64,000 bases of DNA from Dicaeum eximium (taxonomy: Eukaryota; Chordata; Aves; Passeriformes; Dicaeidae), in contig VWZP01010174.1 in NCBI GenBank assembly GCA_013396995.1, positions 62,001 to 126,000 on the forward strand, in the 5' to 3' direction. The position numbers were made by a program, and so were the translations under genes. Position 1 is the stretch's first letter, and every line of letters begins with the position of its first letter. The notes under the pieces were generated by a model. That model was not told the DNA's origin and made no database searches. It saw only the letters and a program-made list of their open reading frames with translations. Of the stretch, positions 12,973 through 26,900 are shown piece by piece.

Positions 12973-14889
12973 GTAAAAGATCTCTTGTGTAAAACTGCAC
13001 CATTGTTCTACTTCAAGAAAATTACAGGTGAGAAGCCTCTATTGCCTGTTTCATTTAAAAAGTGCACTCAAAGCATAAGTGTTTTCTTCAGCTCTATTGT
13101 TCAAAATACTTTACAAAAAGGAAGACTTAGAAATTTCCATAATCGCTGGGTTGAAAACAAAAAAACAATTTCAAACCCAAGATGCTCTTATGTATGTATC
13201 TCATTTCAGATATTTCACTTAAATTGTCCTAGGGGTGGGGAGAGAAGAAAGCTCTAATTTTAGAAACTCCTAATCTTTTAATTTGGAAATAAGGTTCTTT
13301 TAAAGTGAAACATCAAAACCAGAGATCCTAAAAATCACAAGTTATTTTAACAAATATTGCACAAAGCTTTAAGTGATCTGAAGCTGAAACACTCTCAGAA
13401 ATAGAACCTTGGACTTTTGGCTCCCAGTCCAAAGCAAAGCTGAGAAGTTCAGTGTAACGTACAACAAAATATATTAAAAAAAATCAAGAGAAGGAGATGC
13501 TGTCCTTGAAACCAGAATATCCTTTTATCAGTGCTTTGGAAAGAAAGCCTCCAAGAAGTAAAATTCATGTCATGCTGTATAGAGAAAGAGAAATGTCTTT
13601 TTCTGAGTTAAGGTATTCTACTCAGTTTTATCCTTTCTCCTTTAAAAAACATTGTGCTTATATATAGAACTTTCATTTGCATGTTTAGTGTTTATATTAT
13701 AAGTGCCTGAAAACACAGAAATATTACTTAAAGTACATATTGGTTTGACACCTGAGGCTGAATGTTCTGGTTCAGTTTATAGATAAATAAGTACCAGCCA
13801 GATGAGATGCAAATGGTGAAAATAGTACTGAATTTTAAACTAAAATATATTTTAAAAATGAGTATGAATAACAAATTGAGTTTGTGATCTAAGTCCAGCT
13901 GTCCTGACAAAATAGTATGAGTGTACAAATGTTAATCCATGCATAGCACATCCTCTTGACTACAATTGGCTAAATTTCATGTAGATATGATTAACTACAT
14001 GTGTCTAGTGTATGCACAGACTAACATCCAGTCCATATTACCTTCCCTGTATTTGTATTCTATTGCCTGATCAACATAGAATTAAATCAAAATAGCATTT
14101 TCTAATACTATTTTAGTTTGACTAAGTGCTTTGCTTGTCTACTGTTTGGAATTGTAATATGCAATAAGACAAAGTAAATGCAATTCAGGAAGTTAAGTTT
14201 TAAAAATTGCCAGAGTCATATATGAGATACAAAGTAATTTATCAGTCTGAAATAAATAGTTTCAGATGTGTATTGTCTCTGAGGTAGCAATCCATAACTA
14301 AATCCTTTGGCAGTTATCCATCAGGAAATGTAACATGTCTAAAAAGTTTGAAGTGCAATCATATTTCATTTGATGCCATATTGTAAGCTCACAGAGACAT
14401 TGTACTCATTGAATTGAATATAAGAAAGGCAAACAAAAAAAAGTCGGTCTGTGTTACCCAGCTTCCTCAGACAATTACATCTGATACAGAAAGTGCTTAC
14501 CTTGATTTATAAAGATATATGGTAATCTTCTATTAACCAGGCCAATAAAAATAACATCCATCTTAGTTTTAGAGTATACCTATTATCCCTGTGTTAGTTT
14601 TTGATGTGAGTTTGCTGCATCTTCAGCTTGCCTTGAAAGAAACAGAATCTTGAGGCAAAGCTTGAGCTGAATACAAACTCAAAGGTTTCACTTAATTTTA
14701 CATTGATAATTTTTCATCTATCATTTCAGTTCATAAACATTTCAGGAACTCACTCATAGCTTTTAACTTTTGAAAGGACAGAAAATGAAAAAATTCAGTC
14801 TAGTCTAAAACTTAAAATGAAAACCATTGGTATTAACTAATAAGGCTGGAAGTCAACTTTTGACAGATGAGAATATTACATACATTCAT
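12973..14889 (-). other. Stretch between two family-1 LTR copies, no retroviral coding recognised
   Basis: Both neighbours are LTRs of one family in minus orientation, so this could in theory be a provirus interior. I see no gag, pol or env-like frame. Copy B has its own target duplication, so the interval is more likely ordinary intron DNA. Confidence 0.5.
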
Positions 14890-14912
14890 ACATATATATA
14901 TGTATATATATA
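14890..14912. repeat. (TA)n / (CATA) palindromic repeat
   Basis: Alternating AT tract with a central GTA interruption. It directly cuts the 3' end of LTR copy C. Confidence 0.85.
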
Positions 14913-15245
14913 GGCTTATATGATTTATTAAAATGACTCCATTGTTCAGAAGGCTTTAGGGCTATAGGTGCCCATGTTCAGAGTTAACATGCTTTCTCTT
15001 TCTCGCCAGTGCAAAACTCCTAGAATGCTAGAAAATGCTTACAAAGTCAGAGAGATAACAATTCTCCATATCATAGGCTGGGAAAAGCAAACCACATCTC
15101 CCAATCAGGAGACAGGCAAAGATATGCATTCTGTCCTTGAAACACACACAAGGATTTGAAATCTACAGGGAAAAAGAGAGCTTTCCCATGTAAGAAAAAC
15201 TCAGCTAGTTTCCATCTAAGAAACTTATAAAATGTCTTCACGACA
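14912..15245 (-). mobile_element. LTR, family 1 copy C, 3' end lost
   Basis: On minus it begins TGTCGTGAAGACATTTTATA and aligns with copies A and B through the poly-A signal (14924-14929) and AATCATATAAGCC, then stops at an AT microsatellite. About 45 bp of the family's 3' end is missing, so no target duplication can be read. Confidence 0.75.
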
Positions 15246-15580
15246 TAGATACTAAATGAAATCAAATTTCCTAAGATTCCAGTGGTTTTCCTAAAGGATT
15301 TATCCTTGCAATGGAAGATGAAGTCACACTTTTGGTGAGGTGAACAGAAATTATGAGGTTAGCTTGGGAGTTTGTGAATCACCACTTAGAAGCCATTAGG
15401 CTTTGCAACATTTGCTGGTTATGTATGAGTTAAACGTTCTGTGCTCATCTCTTGAAACTAGCACAAAGCAAAGAGCTGAGTACAGATGAGATTCTTTTGA
15501 CCTGAATGCATGTGTTATGTGAATTGGATGGAGATTTTTCATTTCCTGCATCATTCACTGTTCAGGCCGGTGTCTGGTCA

Positions 15581-15597
15581 CACGTCTGGGGTCACCA
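15581..15597 (-). mobile_element. Retroviral primer binding site, tRNA-Trp type
   Basis: On minus the LTR is followed by TGGTGACCCC-A-GACGTG. This is the complement of the 3' end of tRNA-Trp with one extra A. tRNA-Trp is the primer of the avian sarcoma-leukosis group and of several avian endogenous families. It shows that at least the start of an internal region was inserted, so this is not a clean solo LTR. About 40 further bases of possible leader lie below it, with no coding. Confidence 0.75.
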
Positions 15598-15912
15598 ATA
15601 GTTACACGAGTGATATAGAGGACAGACGAAGATGACATTGACTCCATGATTCAGAAGGCGTAAGAGGCATTTATTAATAGAAAATCACACTCTTACAGAA
15701 AGCATAGTGAACCTAAGACCTGATTGGTGTTTAAGAGACTCCTCTTGCAGTATTGGTCAAGAAGGGAACAACACCTACTTGTAAACACCCTGCACAACAC
15801 CAGGTGCAAGGGATAAGATAAGAATGTTTTAATTCTTTTCTCTAAGTTTCCCAGGCTGAGCCTGGGAGAAATTATCTCTGTTCTTTCTTCAACTGAACTG
15901 AGAATATCCACA
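15598..15912 (-). mobile_element. 5' LTR remnant, family 2 (about 315 bp)
   Basis: On minus it starts TGTGGATATTCTCAG, includes GAAGAAAGAACAGAGATAA and a CCCAGGCTCAGCCTGGG hairpin, has AATAAA at 15670-15675, and runs into the primer binding site. It resembles the plus-strand LTR at 59845-60153 at both ends, and its first 110 bp match the right arm of the fold-back at 31841-32056. It lies in sense orientation within the CNTNAP intron. Confidence 0.75.
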
Positions 15913-16555
15913 ATTCACCATAAGCCAAATGATTCCCCCATCATTCATTACTCTTGAAAACTCAATTTAAAAAAAAGATAGAAAATATTGTGTGGATTAT
16001 TAATTAAAAAATAGAGATTTTTCACTTAGAATTGCAAGTTATGTTGACAGGCATGTACACTACCTTGTAACACCAGGAGAAAGAACAGTTACTTTCTATT
16101 TGCTTGGAAACTTCAGCAACAACATAAAAAGCAACAAAAATCCCAATACCTCCCATACTTCCTGTGGATGTTTCAAGCTGTAAGAAATGCAACCCACTAA
16201 TTCCAGACTTATCCTCAAGGTAATGAATAAAGAAACCTTTCTCCCTGTCTCACATCAACAAACACTCCACTCCCGATGCTGGAATCCTGCACAGCACTTA
16301 GTTACAAGATACAGTCTGAGGTACAGTTTCTGCCACAGGAAAATGCAAATCACAAAAATCTTAAACATCTAATTACCTCTCCCTACTCTCATAAGGCTCA
16401 GAGAGTATCAGCAAAGCATTTTAGCAGCAGCAAATCTAGGCCTGCTCTTGCTGCACTGCCCATGGGGCCCCATGTAACAGTGGGAAGAGCAGAGCCCAGT
16501 TTAATGAGCCAGCTATGTAACTAGTCATCCACAAGTCCATGTTCTCCAATACTGA
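15913..16555 (-). other. Intronic stretch, unclassified
   Basis: No gene seen. The part from about 16430 is less AT-rich and could be the 3' UTR of the CR1 fragment that follows, but I could not align it. Confidence 0.4.
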
Positions 16556-16559
16556 AGAC

Positions 16560-16637
16560 CAAATACATCCTTATTGTGGGCTGGGTTTGATGACCTCCAG
16601 ACATCTCTTAAGAATAAAGAAATTATTGTGTGATTCT
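16560..16637 (+). mobile_element. CR1 LINE 3' end fragment
   Basis: GGGTTTGATGACCTCCAGA followed by a decayed CTTCCAACC block and TTGTGTGATTCTA matches the standard avian CR1 3' UTR order. It is diverged and the exact upstream limit is unclear. Confidence 0.7.
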
Positions 16638-16639
16638 AA

Positions 16640-19600
16640 TTACAACTTCTGTAGTAGTAACAACATACATTGTAAACTTGGTTAACTGCTACAACCCAGT
16701 GATATAAACTGTACTAGTAACCCAAGCCCAAAGACCTTCCCCACTGTGGTTTAAAGTTCCCAGGCTTATAGTGACAGCACAGAATGATTATAAACCTGAG
16801 AAAATGTTAATTTTATAGTATTGAATTAAAATATTAAAGATTAAAAGAATAGAAAGTTAAAAGAAGAGTTTATTTTCAATGTGAACTACAGTGGATTTAT
16901 CCCAAGCCTCTAGCCTTAGAGAGAACAAGAAGTGAACACTCCTGGACTTTCAGGTTCCACATCTAAGCCAGAAACCTTGGAACGTATCTGTAATATCTGT
17001 CTTTCCAATATAGTTTCCTTCACCCAGAGTACTAAACATTTAATGAAAGGTTCTGATTAGTGAAATTCCTTCATTCACATATAAAGAATCACCTTCTTTA
17101 GTCAGAAAACTTCAAAGCATCTCTCAATTCTTTCCGTTTACAGGAAGTAAACTATAGATTTTGATATTTTTCTCTTACTGAAATCCACATAATCTATCTG
17201 AATATCTCAGTCTACGAGATGGGTAGATCTGAATAGTTAAGTACCAAGCATACTTTGTGATATCAAAATGCTTATGAAACCAAAGACAGGTGTTTTGAAG
17301 TAACTGATCAGGATCATGTGCATGACTGCAGGACAATGGTAAACAAGTAAGCCAGTATGGGAAACTACAGATTTTTGCCCAACCTTTCCCACAAAGACTG
17401 AAGATAAGTGAAACAAGGGATGGGAAGGTAAGCTTTCCAGAACAGCTCTATCTCTGAGAAAATTTTTGTGCTAGGCAATGAGAAATACTTTCCTGTCCCA
17501 GTCTCAAGAAGATGAATGATTTAGAACAACTGAGATGGGATATCACATTTAAACTGTTGAACTACAAGGGCACTGGATGACTTCCTTCTCAGGCCACTAC
17601 GGTAATTGAACCTTGAGAGCATTCACATGGACCAAATATATGGACAATCACATCTTTTGGAGGTTAAGCCCATATGCCAAACACTGATAGATGTTATTCT
17701 TTCCAAAACTTGTACAGTTTAAGGGATCTGTTCTCCCACATTCATATTCCAAGAATAATAGCTTTTACTGCTTGGTTCAATTTATCTCATATGTTTATTA
17801 AAATCTCCTTTTAAGGAACAAAATATGACAAAAAAAAATTTAACAGGTTTTACAGACACCTACAGAATGGTATCATATAGATGATATCAAACTGCCAGAT
17901 AAAGTATTGCAGACACCAAGAAAGAATCTTGATTTTTGTATGGTTTGCTCTGTTTACTCCCTGCTCTAACTCAAGCTTGACTTAAAAGCATGCTGTAAAT
18001 CGGTTCCCCAAAAATTTACAATCCCTGCCTGAAACTATTTCCATTCTTTCTTCTAGGTCAAAGATGATAAAAGTGATTTTTAGCAATCCTTTTTAATTTC
18101 TGTAATAAGAGAAAACACTTTGACATATTAAATCATGACAGAATTTTAAGTAACATTTTATAGTGTGATCACTCCAAGGGATAGCTCATAAAATAATGAA
18201 TGACAATGCAAATGGGTCACTTTTATGTCTCTCATTGTTTTATTGAGTAGTTTCACCTTTTGTAGCTGGATTTTGAAATAATAATGAACTTTTAAGAAAA
18301 CAGTGAAGTTCAAGGTTACTGCAGAGATTCAGCACCATTCTGGGCCTGAATGAAGTTCATTGAACCAGCTGGCAGAAACATCTCTGAAGACTCATCTGTA
18401 GAAGTCTCCTCATTATAATGATATTTTTATTTTTCAGAAAAACAGAGCATTGCATGAAGCTCCAGAAATTCAGCCACTCTCTCTTGCATACAGCCTTCAG
18501 ATTTATAGCATGAACCTACCCTGCTGTCCTATCCTGTAAAATCTGGGCTGGGTGATAGAGTTCCATAGAGTCATCTGTTCCCCAGGTAAGCTCTTACTAA
18601 TGGTTGAGCTAATACTTTCCAGGCATGCAGTGCAGTCAAATACATGCAAATATATTTTTTGTGGAGGGACAATATAGCAGAGTTCAAGGTGTGACAAGTC
18701 AGGTTTGGCATCAGTCACCACTTTTGCATTTCAACCTCAGGGAACACAAGTTTCCCTTCCAGAGGAATTAACATTTGACTAACCTAAGTACACATCAGTA
18801 CCTGGGCTCATTTATCAATGTTTGAGAGCAAATTCAAGAGGAAGCTGGTCTGACTGCTGCCCCAGAGACCACTTGCTGCATGCTAAATTCTAGTACTCCT
18901 TGCAAAAGTCCAGGAGTATTCCTGACAAAAATTATTTACACTTATGGTTATGAGTAAGGAGAACAGAACCTGGCTCCAGATAGGCATTTATGAGGAATTC
19001 ATTACCTCATAAAAGGACATAATTGGATTACCTTGTGGGCAATTTCTCATTTCTTTACTTTTCAAAACTATCTTAGAAACAAGTGGAATTGAAGCACTAT
19101 CTTAAAAGAAGAAAAATATGGATCTATCTTGCAGGTGGGCATCTATGTACTTTTTCTTGTGAGTATTAAAATATTTGTCATTCTAATCACCCTTTAAATA
19201 AAATAAAAATGGTAATATGTGGGTATTTACAGAGATCTAATTAGTCCACTTCATTAAATATGCTTTTATACTCCAAAATATTAAAATTGAAATGCAAATT
19301 GTAACATGCAGATGAGAATTAAGGAGAAATTATTTCTATTTAACTGCCTGAAGACAGCAATATCCTCCTTTCGTCTTTCACCCTCCCCTTCAGTTTAGCC
19401 AAAAGGTATCTTGAATAAAGATGATATTAATGTAAAACCACCCCCTTGTTTGCTTCTGAAGCCTTCTTTATGCATATACCTCATCATTTAAACATGAACT
19501 ATCTACAACATCTGTAACAATGAAAGAGGATGAAAAAAAAATCCACTGTTCACCTGCTCGCATCTGGAAAGCCTCCAATCCCACACAAGAAATGTTTTCT

Positions 19601-20790
19601 GTGCACATTTTTAAAAATAGGATTAAGCAACATTCAAATCCCTTACATATGGCTGGATATCTGCATGAAATACTGTATGTGACCTTCTAAAGGACCGAAA
19701 CTGCTGTGTTAAACTTCTTAATGGTCTCCTATGGTTTGTTCCTCTGGTCTGTAGCAACGGCTAACACCAGATGTTTTGGGAAAGATTGTGGAAAGTGATA
19801 AAAGCGATTATGTATTTCTGCACAGCAGTGGGATATTTGTCATAACCACAGATGATGCTTGCACTATATTACAACATAATGTAGCAGACTGTAAGTTCTA
19901 CTTTATCTAGTACAACTGCTGACAGCTTTTATTCATGCTATTTAAATGACCAAACCCCTGCCTCATGGCAGAAGTGTGCTGTTTCTGTATGAACTCAAGG
20001 TCTATTTCCCTATAAGTTAGCAATATGCTTCCTGGGAAATATCACATCAACATGACACAATCCTTGCTTCTTTTACATATATATCTAAAAAAAAAAAAAA
20101 AAAGGTTACATGAAGCAATTAAAAGTGTCACTGAGATATGCCATAGTAGTCAACTTACTCTGCCATTAACCCATAAAAACAAATGTCTATATTTGGGGTA
20201 ACAAAAGCCTCACAAGGCTAAAGAGGAGATTATTCAAGCTGATGATGTTCCATTTTAAACAAAAAGTAGTGGAATGTAATATACAAATGCACATGTATAA
20301 CAAATGTAAGAATACAATCAGATTGAAATGACACAAAGGCCACCGCTATGTTCCTGGCTTCTCTTCTGTCTGAAGAGAAATAGTTGCTGTCAAAGAGTCA
20401 TAATGAAGTCTCCAAGATTCATTATTCCAGGAGATGTCAATACAGACACAGGCAGTGCCTCTAATGCTTTCAATTAGCTTGTGTCCATCATAAGAATCAC
20501 ATGATTGCTCAAGGTGCTGCTAATCTGGTTTATACGCAGATATAATGGATTTAATAATTAGATTCTTCCTACATGTTCCAAATGGAGGTTAAAGCTCTTT
20601 CGCTTATTTGTCTAAATGGTGATGTCTAATGAGCAATGACAGGGATTCAGTAAGTTTCCAAAACACTTTGAATATTCCACCACTAGTTGGTGGTTTGGAG
20701 AGAAGATAAATTACTTCCAAAGCTGTTTCTGCATTTCCGCCAATGCTTGGATCTTCATAACTAGTTTATTAGGAAAGTAACCTGAGGAAT
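16640..20790 (-). other. Intronic stretch, no gene recognised
   Basis: No exon or RNA gene seen. A block near 17540-17640 (GGCACTGGATGACTTCCTTC) may be an old CR1 piece but is too diverged to call. A poly-A run lies at 20087-20103. Confidence 0.45.
20087..20103. repeat. Poly-A run
   Basis: About 17-18 A residues. No retroposed sequence was recognised upstream of it. Confidence 0.9.
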
Positions 20791-20931
20791 TTTAGTTACT
20801 TGCAGCATGAGGTTAGGTAGACAGAGTGCCAGGGAGGAAAAATCCTTTTTGGAAACGACTAAATGGAACATGGTGCTCACTTGATGATCTTAAGGGTCTG
20901 TTTCAACCTAAATAACTCTGTGATTCTATGA
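20791..20931 (+). mobile_element. CR1 LINE 3' end fragment
   Basis: TTGATGATCTTAAGGGTCTG, then TTTCAACCTAAATAACTCTG and a final TGATTCTATGA show the CR1 3' terminus on the plus strand. The tail is firm; the left limit is approximate. Confidence 0.85.
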
Positions 20932-23900
20932 AAATCAAAGAAAGTCCAGATATTTGCAAGCTCTCTCTGTTGTCAGTCTACTCTTTCCCAGTTATGAAAC
21001 TATGAGCAGGAAGGTGCACTTTCTGTGACATTTCCCTGAGAAGAACAAATGAGTCTGCAAGACTCTGCAGAGTCTTGAGTCTGCAAGAAAGGACTGCCTT
21101 GCACCTTGACAGAGTGTTGTCACTAGTGTTGCTGCCTAGAAATGAGACAAGGGATGTGAGGTAGAACATCCCCAGTTGCTGCAGGGCAATCCCCATGACC
21201 TGGATGTTGGACAGAAATGTGGCTTATCTAATAAACTACAAGAAAGACAGCCTCAGCCAACTAGAAATATCATGACTGGTCTGCAATGAAAGCAAACACA
21301 ATAATAGAAGTACAAACACTAACAGAAAGCACATTGGAAATATGTTGATCAAATTAATAATTAGATCTTGCATGTGTTTTTTTTTTCTTTTCATAACAGG
21401 TAAAAAAAAAAACCAACACGTTTCTAAGGTGTACAGTCTCACAAACCTCAGTCTTGTAGATGGAGGAAAAAAAGTGCAAATGGGTACCCAATATGGGTAC
21501 TCAATAGCATACTGTGAACCAATGGCAGGGCTGAAAGTGGAAATCCCAGTCATTCAGTTCCTGCAGTTATTCTGTAGTCATTATACATTCAAGCTCTCTA
21601 GCCAGGAAGCATGCCATACCTTAAATGACAGAAAACGGAAGATCACTCTATAAAAGAAACCATATATTTTCTTAGACAATGGAAGATTTAAACAATTTAA
21701 CAGACAAATTATGATAAAAGATTGTAAATGAAATCATGATCCCTATCTGAACTGTAATTTCCCTTAAATCACGAAACAAAATACCTTCTCAGAGGAGAAA
21801 CTAAACAGTATAAAGATTCCTGATTGGTATGCAAATGTGTTTGGCTCAGATACTAATAGAGAACTACTTTAAAGAGGTGTTTCCACTCAATAAGCAGAAG
21901 TAAGCCAAACACTGTTTTCCTTCTGCCTCTGCTCTCTGGTTCCTACTCTGGACTTGATATCTACTTTTACTTCATGATTTATTTAGATGTGTGTGGTTGC
22001 TTCTTATTGAATAGGGAAAAAAACAAAATCGCACATATAGTTGCCAGGAATGTTTTACCTCATCAAACTAAGTCTTGTCATGTTAGTAATACACTCAGTT
22101 CTATTTAGCTGAGGCTGGTTTTTTCTTTCCTTTCATCAACACCAAGCACTTTTAAATGTTGTAGAGAATACGGAACTCTTGGGTGCATGAAAACCAAAGA
22201 AAAAAGTGGAGAAAATAGAAATAATGATTCATTCACCATGTACTGAAAAGAATAAATTATTTTAATGAGGGATTAATTTGTGTAACACCTTTAATTTTAT
22301 AAAGGTCTTGTTGTGACTTGACCCTATGTGCTGAGTGCAGAAGGGTGAAAGATTCACAGGACTGCTCATGCACAGCTTTACATCTTTACTTAGAAGCACA
22401 GAGGTGAGTGAAAATCAGTTTGAGCACTGCCTTCACTGTCTAAACAACTAAGCAAACCTTTAGTACTACTTTGTCTTCCTTCCAAAATTCTAGGTGGCTC
22501 AGCTGAATAAACTCAGCTGTGTGTGGTGACAGGCTAAGCCTAATTTCTTTGGGAAACATCCCCACCACTGGCTCCTCTGGCACACAGCAAGCAGCAAGTT
22601 TAACCCCTGAGGGACACAACTCACATAGAGGCACTGCCTACTACAGATGGATAGTCCTTCAAGCCGTTAATGGTGCTCATCCAAAGCCTAAATTCTTTCA
22701 GGCTGATTGTATAGCTTCACACAGCTGCAATGCATTTTTAATTTTATTAGGGATTTAATAATTCAATGTACTTGGTGATGAACAATCCTACATACCAACA
22801 AATGTGCTTGATTAAATTACTTTAAAATGCATAAAGGTAAGTTACAATTCATGCAATCAAGAAATTTTGGCCACATGCACCCTCCACAGATTTTAAAATC
22901 CATAAAAAGACAAAAACCAGAAACCAAGGATTTTAAAGAAATACACACTCTTAAAGTTTCTAAAAAGGTTCAGCTTTATCACCCTTATATTGGTATCTAT
23001 CCTTATTGTAGGCTTTCACGTAAAATACCAATGTACCATAAATTCTCCAGAAATATCAAAACTGTAATTATATATGCTTAATTCCTGACAATTTGCTTGT
23101 ATTTTGACACGAAAACACCATGCTATCAAACAACCCTCACTCTATCCCCCTTTATAGTCCAGAGTGATAGGTATTGTTTAAAAAAGTAGCCAGCTGGAAA
23201 GACAGAATGATGGGGATTGAACAGCCCATGAAGAGAAAATCATTGATTTTGAAGCCCTTTTAGAAAGAGTACATATATTCAATTTGTTGTCTTCTGTTAA
23301 AGAAAGCACACAGAAGAGTATCAGAGCAGCATTATCATAACCTATGACTCATACATTGATGCCAAAATAACAAAAGATGTTAGATGAAGAGGATCACCTT
23401 TGACATTTCATCAGGAGTGCTAAGTATGGATGAAAAATACTGCTGCTAATACCTTTTTTATTTTGCTATGAATATCCCAATAAAAAGCTCCCTGGTCTAT
23501 TTGCAGATAAAAACTACAACATTTTTTATGAGTGTGACTGATTGATCTGCAAGGTTAAGTCCATTTTTTTCAATGATCTATGGTTTCAGGTGCTCTTTTT
23601 GTGCATTCAGGCTACAGCTCTCAATCAGCTTCTCAAAATTACATCCAAAATAACTCAATAGCACTGTGTACTATTCAATCAGAAAAAGCAATCTGCAGCC
23701 CTGTCATTAATTCTAAAGTACAATGTATCAATAATATTTTAGAAATATATGTATAATATAAATAGGGAAATAAACTTCTACCAATACATTTGTTCATGCA
23801 CACAGAGAAGCATTAACAGAAAACATTATCATAAGATAACCAGCTCAAATAATTGAAGAGAATTCAGGAAAACAGTAGACACTTATATAGCACCTACATT

Positions 23901-26900
23901 ACATTTAGATGGAGTATTTTCATCTACAGCTAGTGCATATGCAAGATTTACATTCTCTTTGACAAGTTATTCCGCTGCAATTTTTTTAAAATTATCTCAG
24001 AAGAATTTGTTACTAATCCAGGTTCCAGAGCAGATACCAAATTTGATTAGGTGGTCTTTTCCAATAAACTAATTTCTGACTGAAAGATATAACATGGCTG
24101 TTGGAAATTACTCCATGATCTCACTGAATGATCATAGGTGGTGAGAGCTGAGACCAGAGTTGGTAGACATCATAGAAGTGTTTGTGCTTCAAGGCACTTG
24201 TCCAAAAAGAGTTTCATGCTCCTCTAGGTGACTTATCTTTCCCAAATGGAAATTAAATCTTACTTTATAGTGCATGCAAGGAAAGGGCTACAGACCTGAA
24301 AAGTAGCTCTGGAAGTCCATTTATGAGCAGAGACCTCTACCAGAAAATATGCTCAGATGAGTAAATTACTCTCTTTTCCTGATGTGTCTGATTAAAGCAG
24401 GGTCTGGATTCAATCTGCCCTTCCTCCAGATATCCCTATCAAGTGCCATAAAAGTATTTTTCCTCTCTGAGGATTGCACATGAAATGTTGTACCCATTAA
24501 AGAATATCTAAGAGGAGACTTTGACAAAGTCTCAGTCAGCCTTGACTCAAGTTGGGGACTCTTAGATTCCTCTTTTCAGAAGCTTTCCTATAAAGCAATA
24601 GTATACTAAATCAAAGGAAACATTTCTGGTACAAAATCAGCTCTTGTTGTTATGAATCTTCTGATGTTGAAACACTTCCTCCCAAGTTTCGTTTGTTACA
24701 ACTTCTAAGTAGGAAAGAGCAAGATGAAGACAAAATTATGTAATTACACAGAGTCAATGACAGATGTTGTAAACTGGTAGAAGCAAAAGAAATAAAGGAT
24801 TAGTGGCAGTTACAGTAATAACAGAAATAACAGCAATCAAGTCAGGTAAGCCTGGCTACTAGAGAAGCAATAAAGAAAAGAGAGAGTGACAATTATCTTA
24901 GTTTTTTCTCTTCTCACTAAACAGATGTTCATGAAGCAACAATTTACCCTCCAAGCATTTGAATCAAAGTCTGGTATCAGCAACAATTCATAAATATTAC
25001 TTAACTGAAGCAAAATATGCACAGAAGGACTTATGCAACTTGAAGTTACTTGTTGGGAGTAGATCCCCTAGCCAGGAGCTGTATTACTCTTCTTCATCAG
25101 AAATTGTTCCATCTGTATAATGTTAATGTAGCTTCTCACCTCAATATCACTACTGTGTAAAAGCTAACCTTGGCTCAAAAAGGCAAAAAAACCAATGTGG
25201 TTCATGAATGAGGTGTTCAAGCATTCCATGCACTAAGATGAAAATACAATGAAAAATTAAATTATATAACTCAATGCACTGAGGTGAAAAGATATTAATG
25301 TTACATGCTGGGAGAGGTGGTTCCATAGGAATTCTATATATTCATTCACTAACCCTCCCCTCTTTTTTTACTTTAACATCTTCCTAATTGTTCAGTGTTT
25401 TGTTGTCAAAATCTGTGGTTTTTTTCATTGAACTCTATCCTTATCTATACTGTCTCTTAAGATGAGACAGCTCTAAGTACTTGCACTCTCCTGCTTGCCT
25501 CTCCTTGGGGCAAGTATACAAGGGTAGAACTATCTCAGTATATTTAAGGATTTGCACTCTACTGATAACAATAGTTATTTAGTGGGGGTGCAAAAAACAA
25601 AGAAAATAAATAGGACAAATTACGTCAACAATGATTAAGACAGAATATAATTACAGTACAGAATAGTTTTCCAGTAGGAATGGATAATTTAAATATGAAG
25701 AAAACAGAATAATGAAAGACTCTGCTGCCTCAACATCTCTTGTTTTCCAGTACTCTGAGAATAGAACTGATAACATCACAAGATTTTTTCCCCTATCTAT
25801 AATTCCAAATATTTTGTTGTATTTTTATGATTTATTTGAAGAATGCTCTTTCATGACATTACCAATCTTCCTTTCAGCTTAAATCCCAGGACTACTGCTT
25901 TTCAAAAGAGAAAGGGTGATGTTTAAAAATTTATCCTTGAAAATGTTCCAAAAATAACTAAGAGCCAAGTAAGTAATTAGCTTCTACATTAAACAGTTCT
26001 TAATTAATTTACCAGAATATTAGTATACTTTTTAGTTTAAGTGCATATTTCTAGGGCAACAGTAGCAAATGATACAGAACAGATTTGTATAGATTTGTAC
26101 AAAGGAATAAGCCAAGGCTATTTGAATAACTCTGATACCTTGCATTTTCACCTCCCCAAAATTTGCGTATTGTGCTACCATAAACTTAGTGTGTCCTGAG
26201 TGAAACCAATTAAAGATGTTAGATAAAGATATGGCACCGTTTTCATAATCAGTATGGAGAGCCCTTCAGACTTCCCATGAATGCAGGTAATTAAGTAATT
26301 GAAAAGTTGAAATTCAGGTATTTTCACAGAATTTTTCTTCCTCAGATATTTTATTATCACAATCAACCAAACAAGGAATTAAAAAAATCTGTTTTTCAAT
26401 ATAATGTGCTTAAGAAGAAAAGAACATTAAAAAAATACAGTATTACCACAATGAATCTAAATGGAAAAGGTGCAAAAACATTGATCTGAGAACCAACAAA
26501 ATATTCAGTGGATTTTTGAATGCATGCAAACTGGAGATCTCAAGATTGGCAGATTTTTAAAATTAGGCTGAAAACAGAAGCAACAAACTGTCTTGCTTGA
26601 TCTTGAGTTCAACAAAAAAAAAACCCTATCCTAAACCAAAAAGTTTGTTGCATAATCTTCCATGTGCTTACAATATGGAAAACTAAACAATTCTGCAAAT
26701 CTAATCTATAAGTGTTTTAAGACAGTTTTACCTTCTGAATTGCCCATATGGAAAAGGGAAACAGAACCTCTAATTATGATGACAGAAGAACTGAAATTGT
26801 ACTGTATGAGTTTAATTAAAGTGAATGGTTCATCTGAAGATAATGTTTTTCAAAATTCATAATGATGGCATTAGCAAGTCATTAAATATGAAAATTAATT

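Noticed and set aside
12724..13257. 177-codon plus-strand open frame, the longest in the window
   Set aside because: Its first half is antisense to the LTR at 12573-12967, no domain is visible, and the related LTR copies do not keep the frame.
12573..15245. A provirus with LTRs at both ends
   Set aside because: The 12573-12967 copy has its own 5-bp duplication and the interval holds no retroviral coding, so two separate insertions explain it better.
17540..17640. Possible old CR1 piece (CACTGGATGACTTCC)
   Set aside because: Too short and diverged, without the ATTCTATGA tail.
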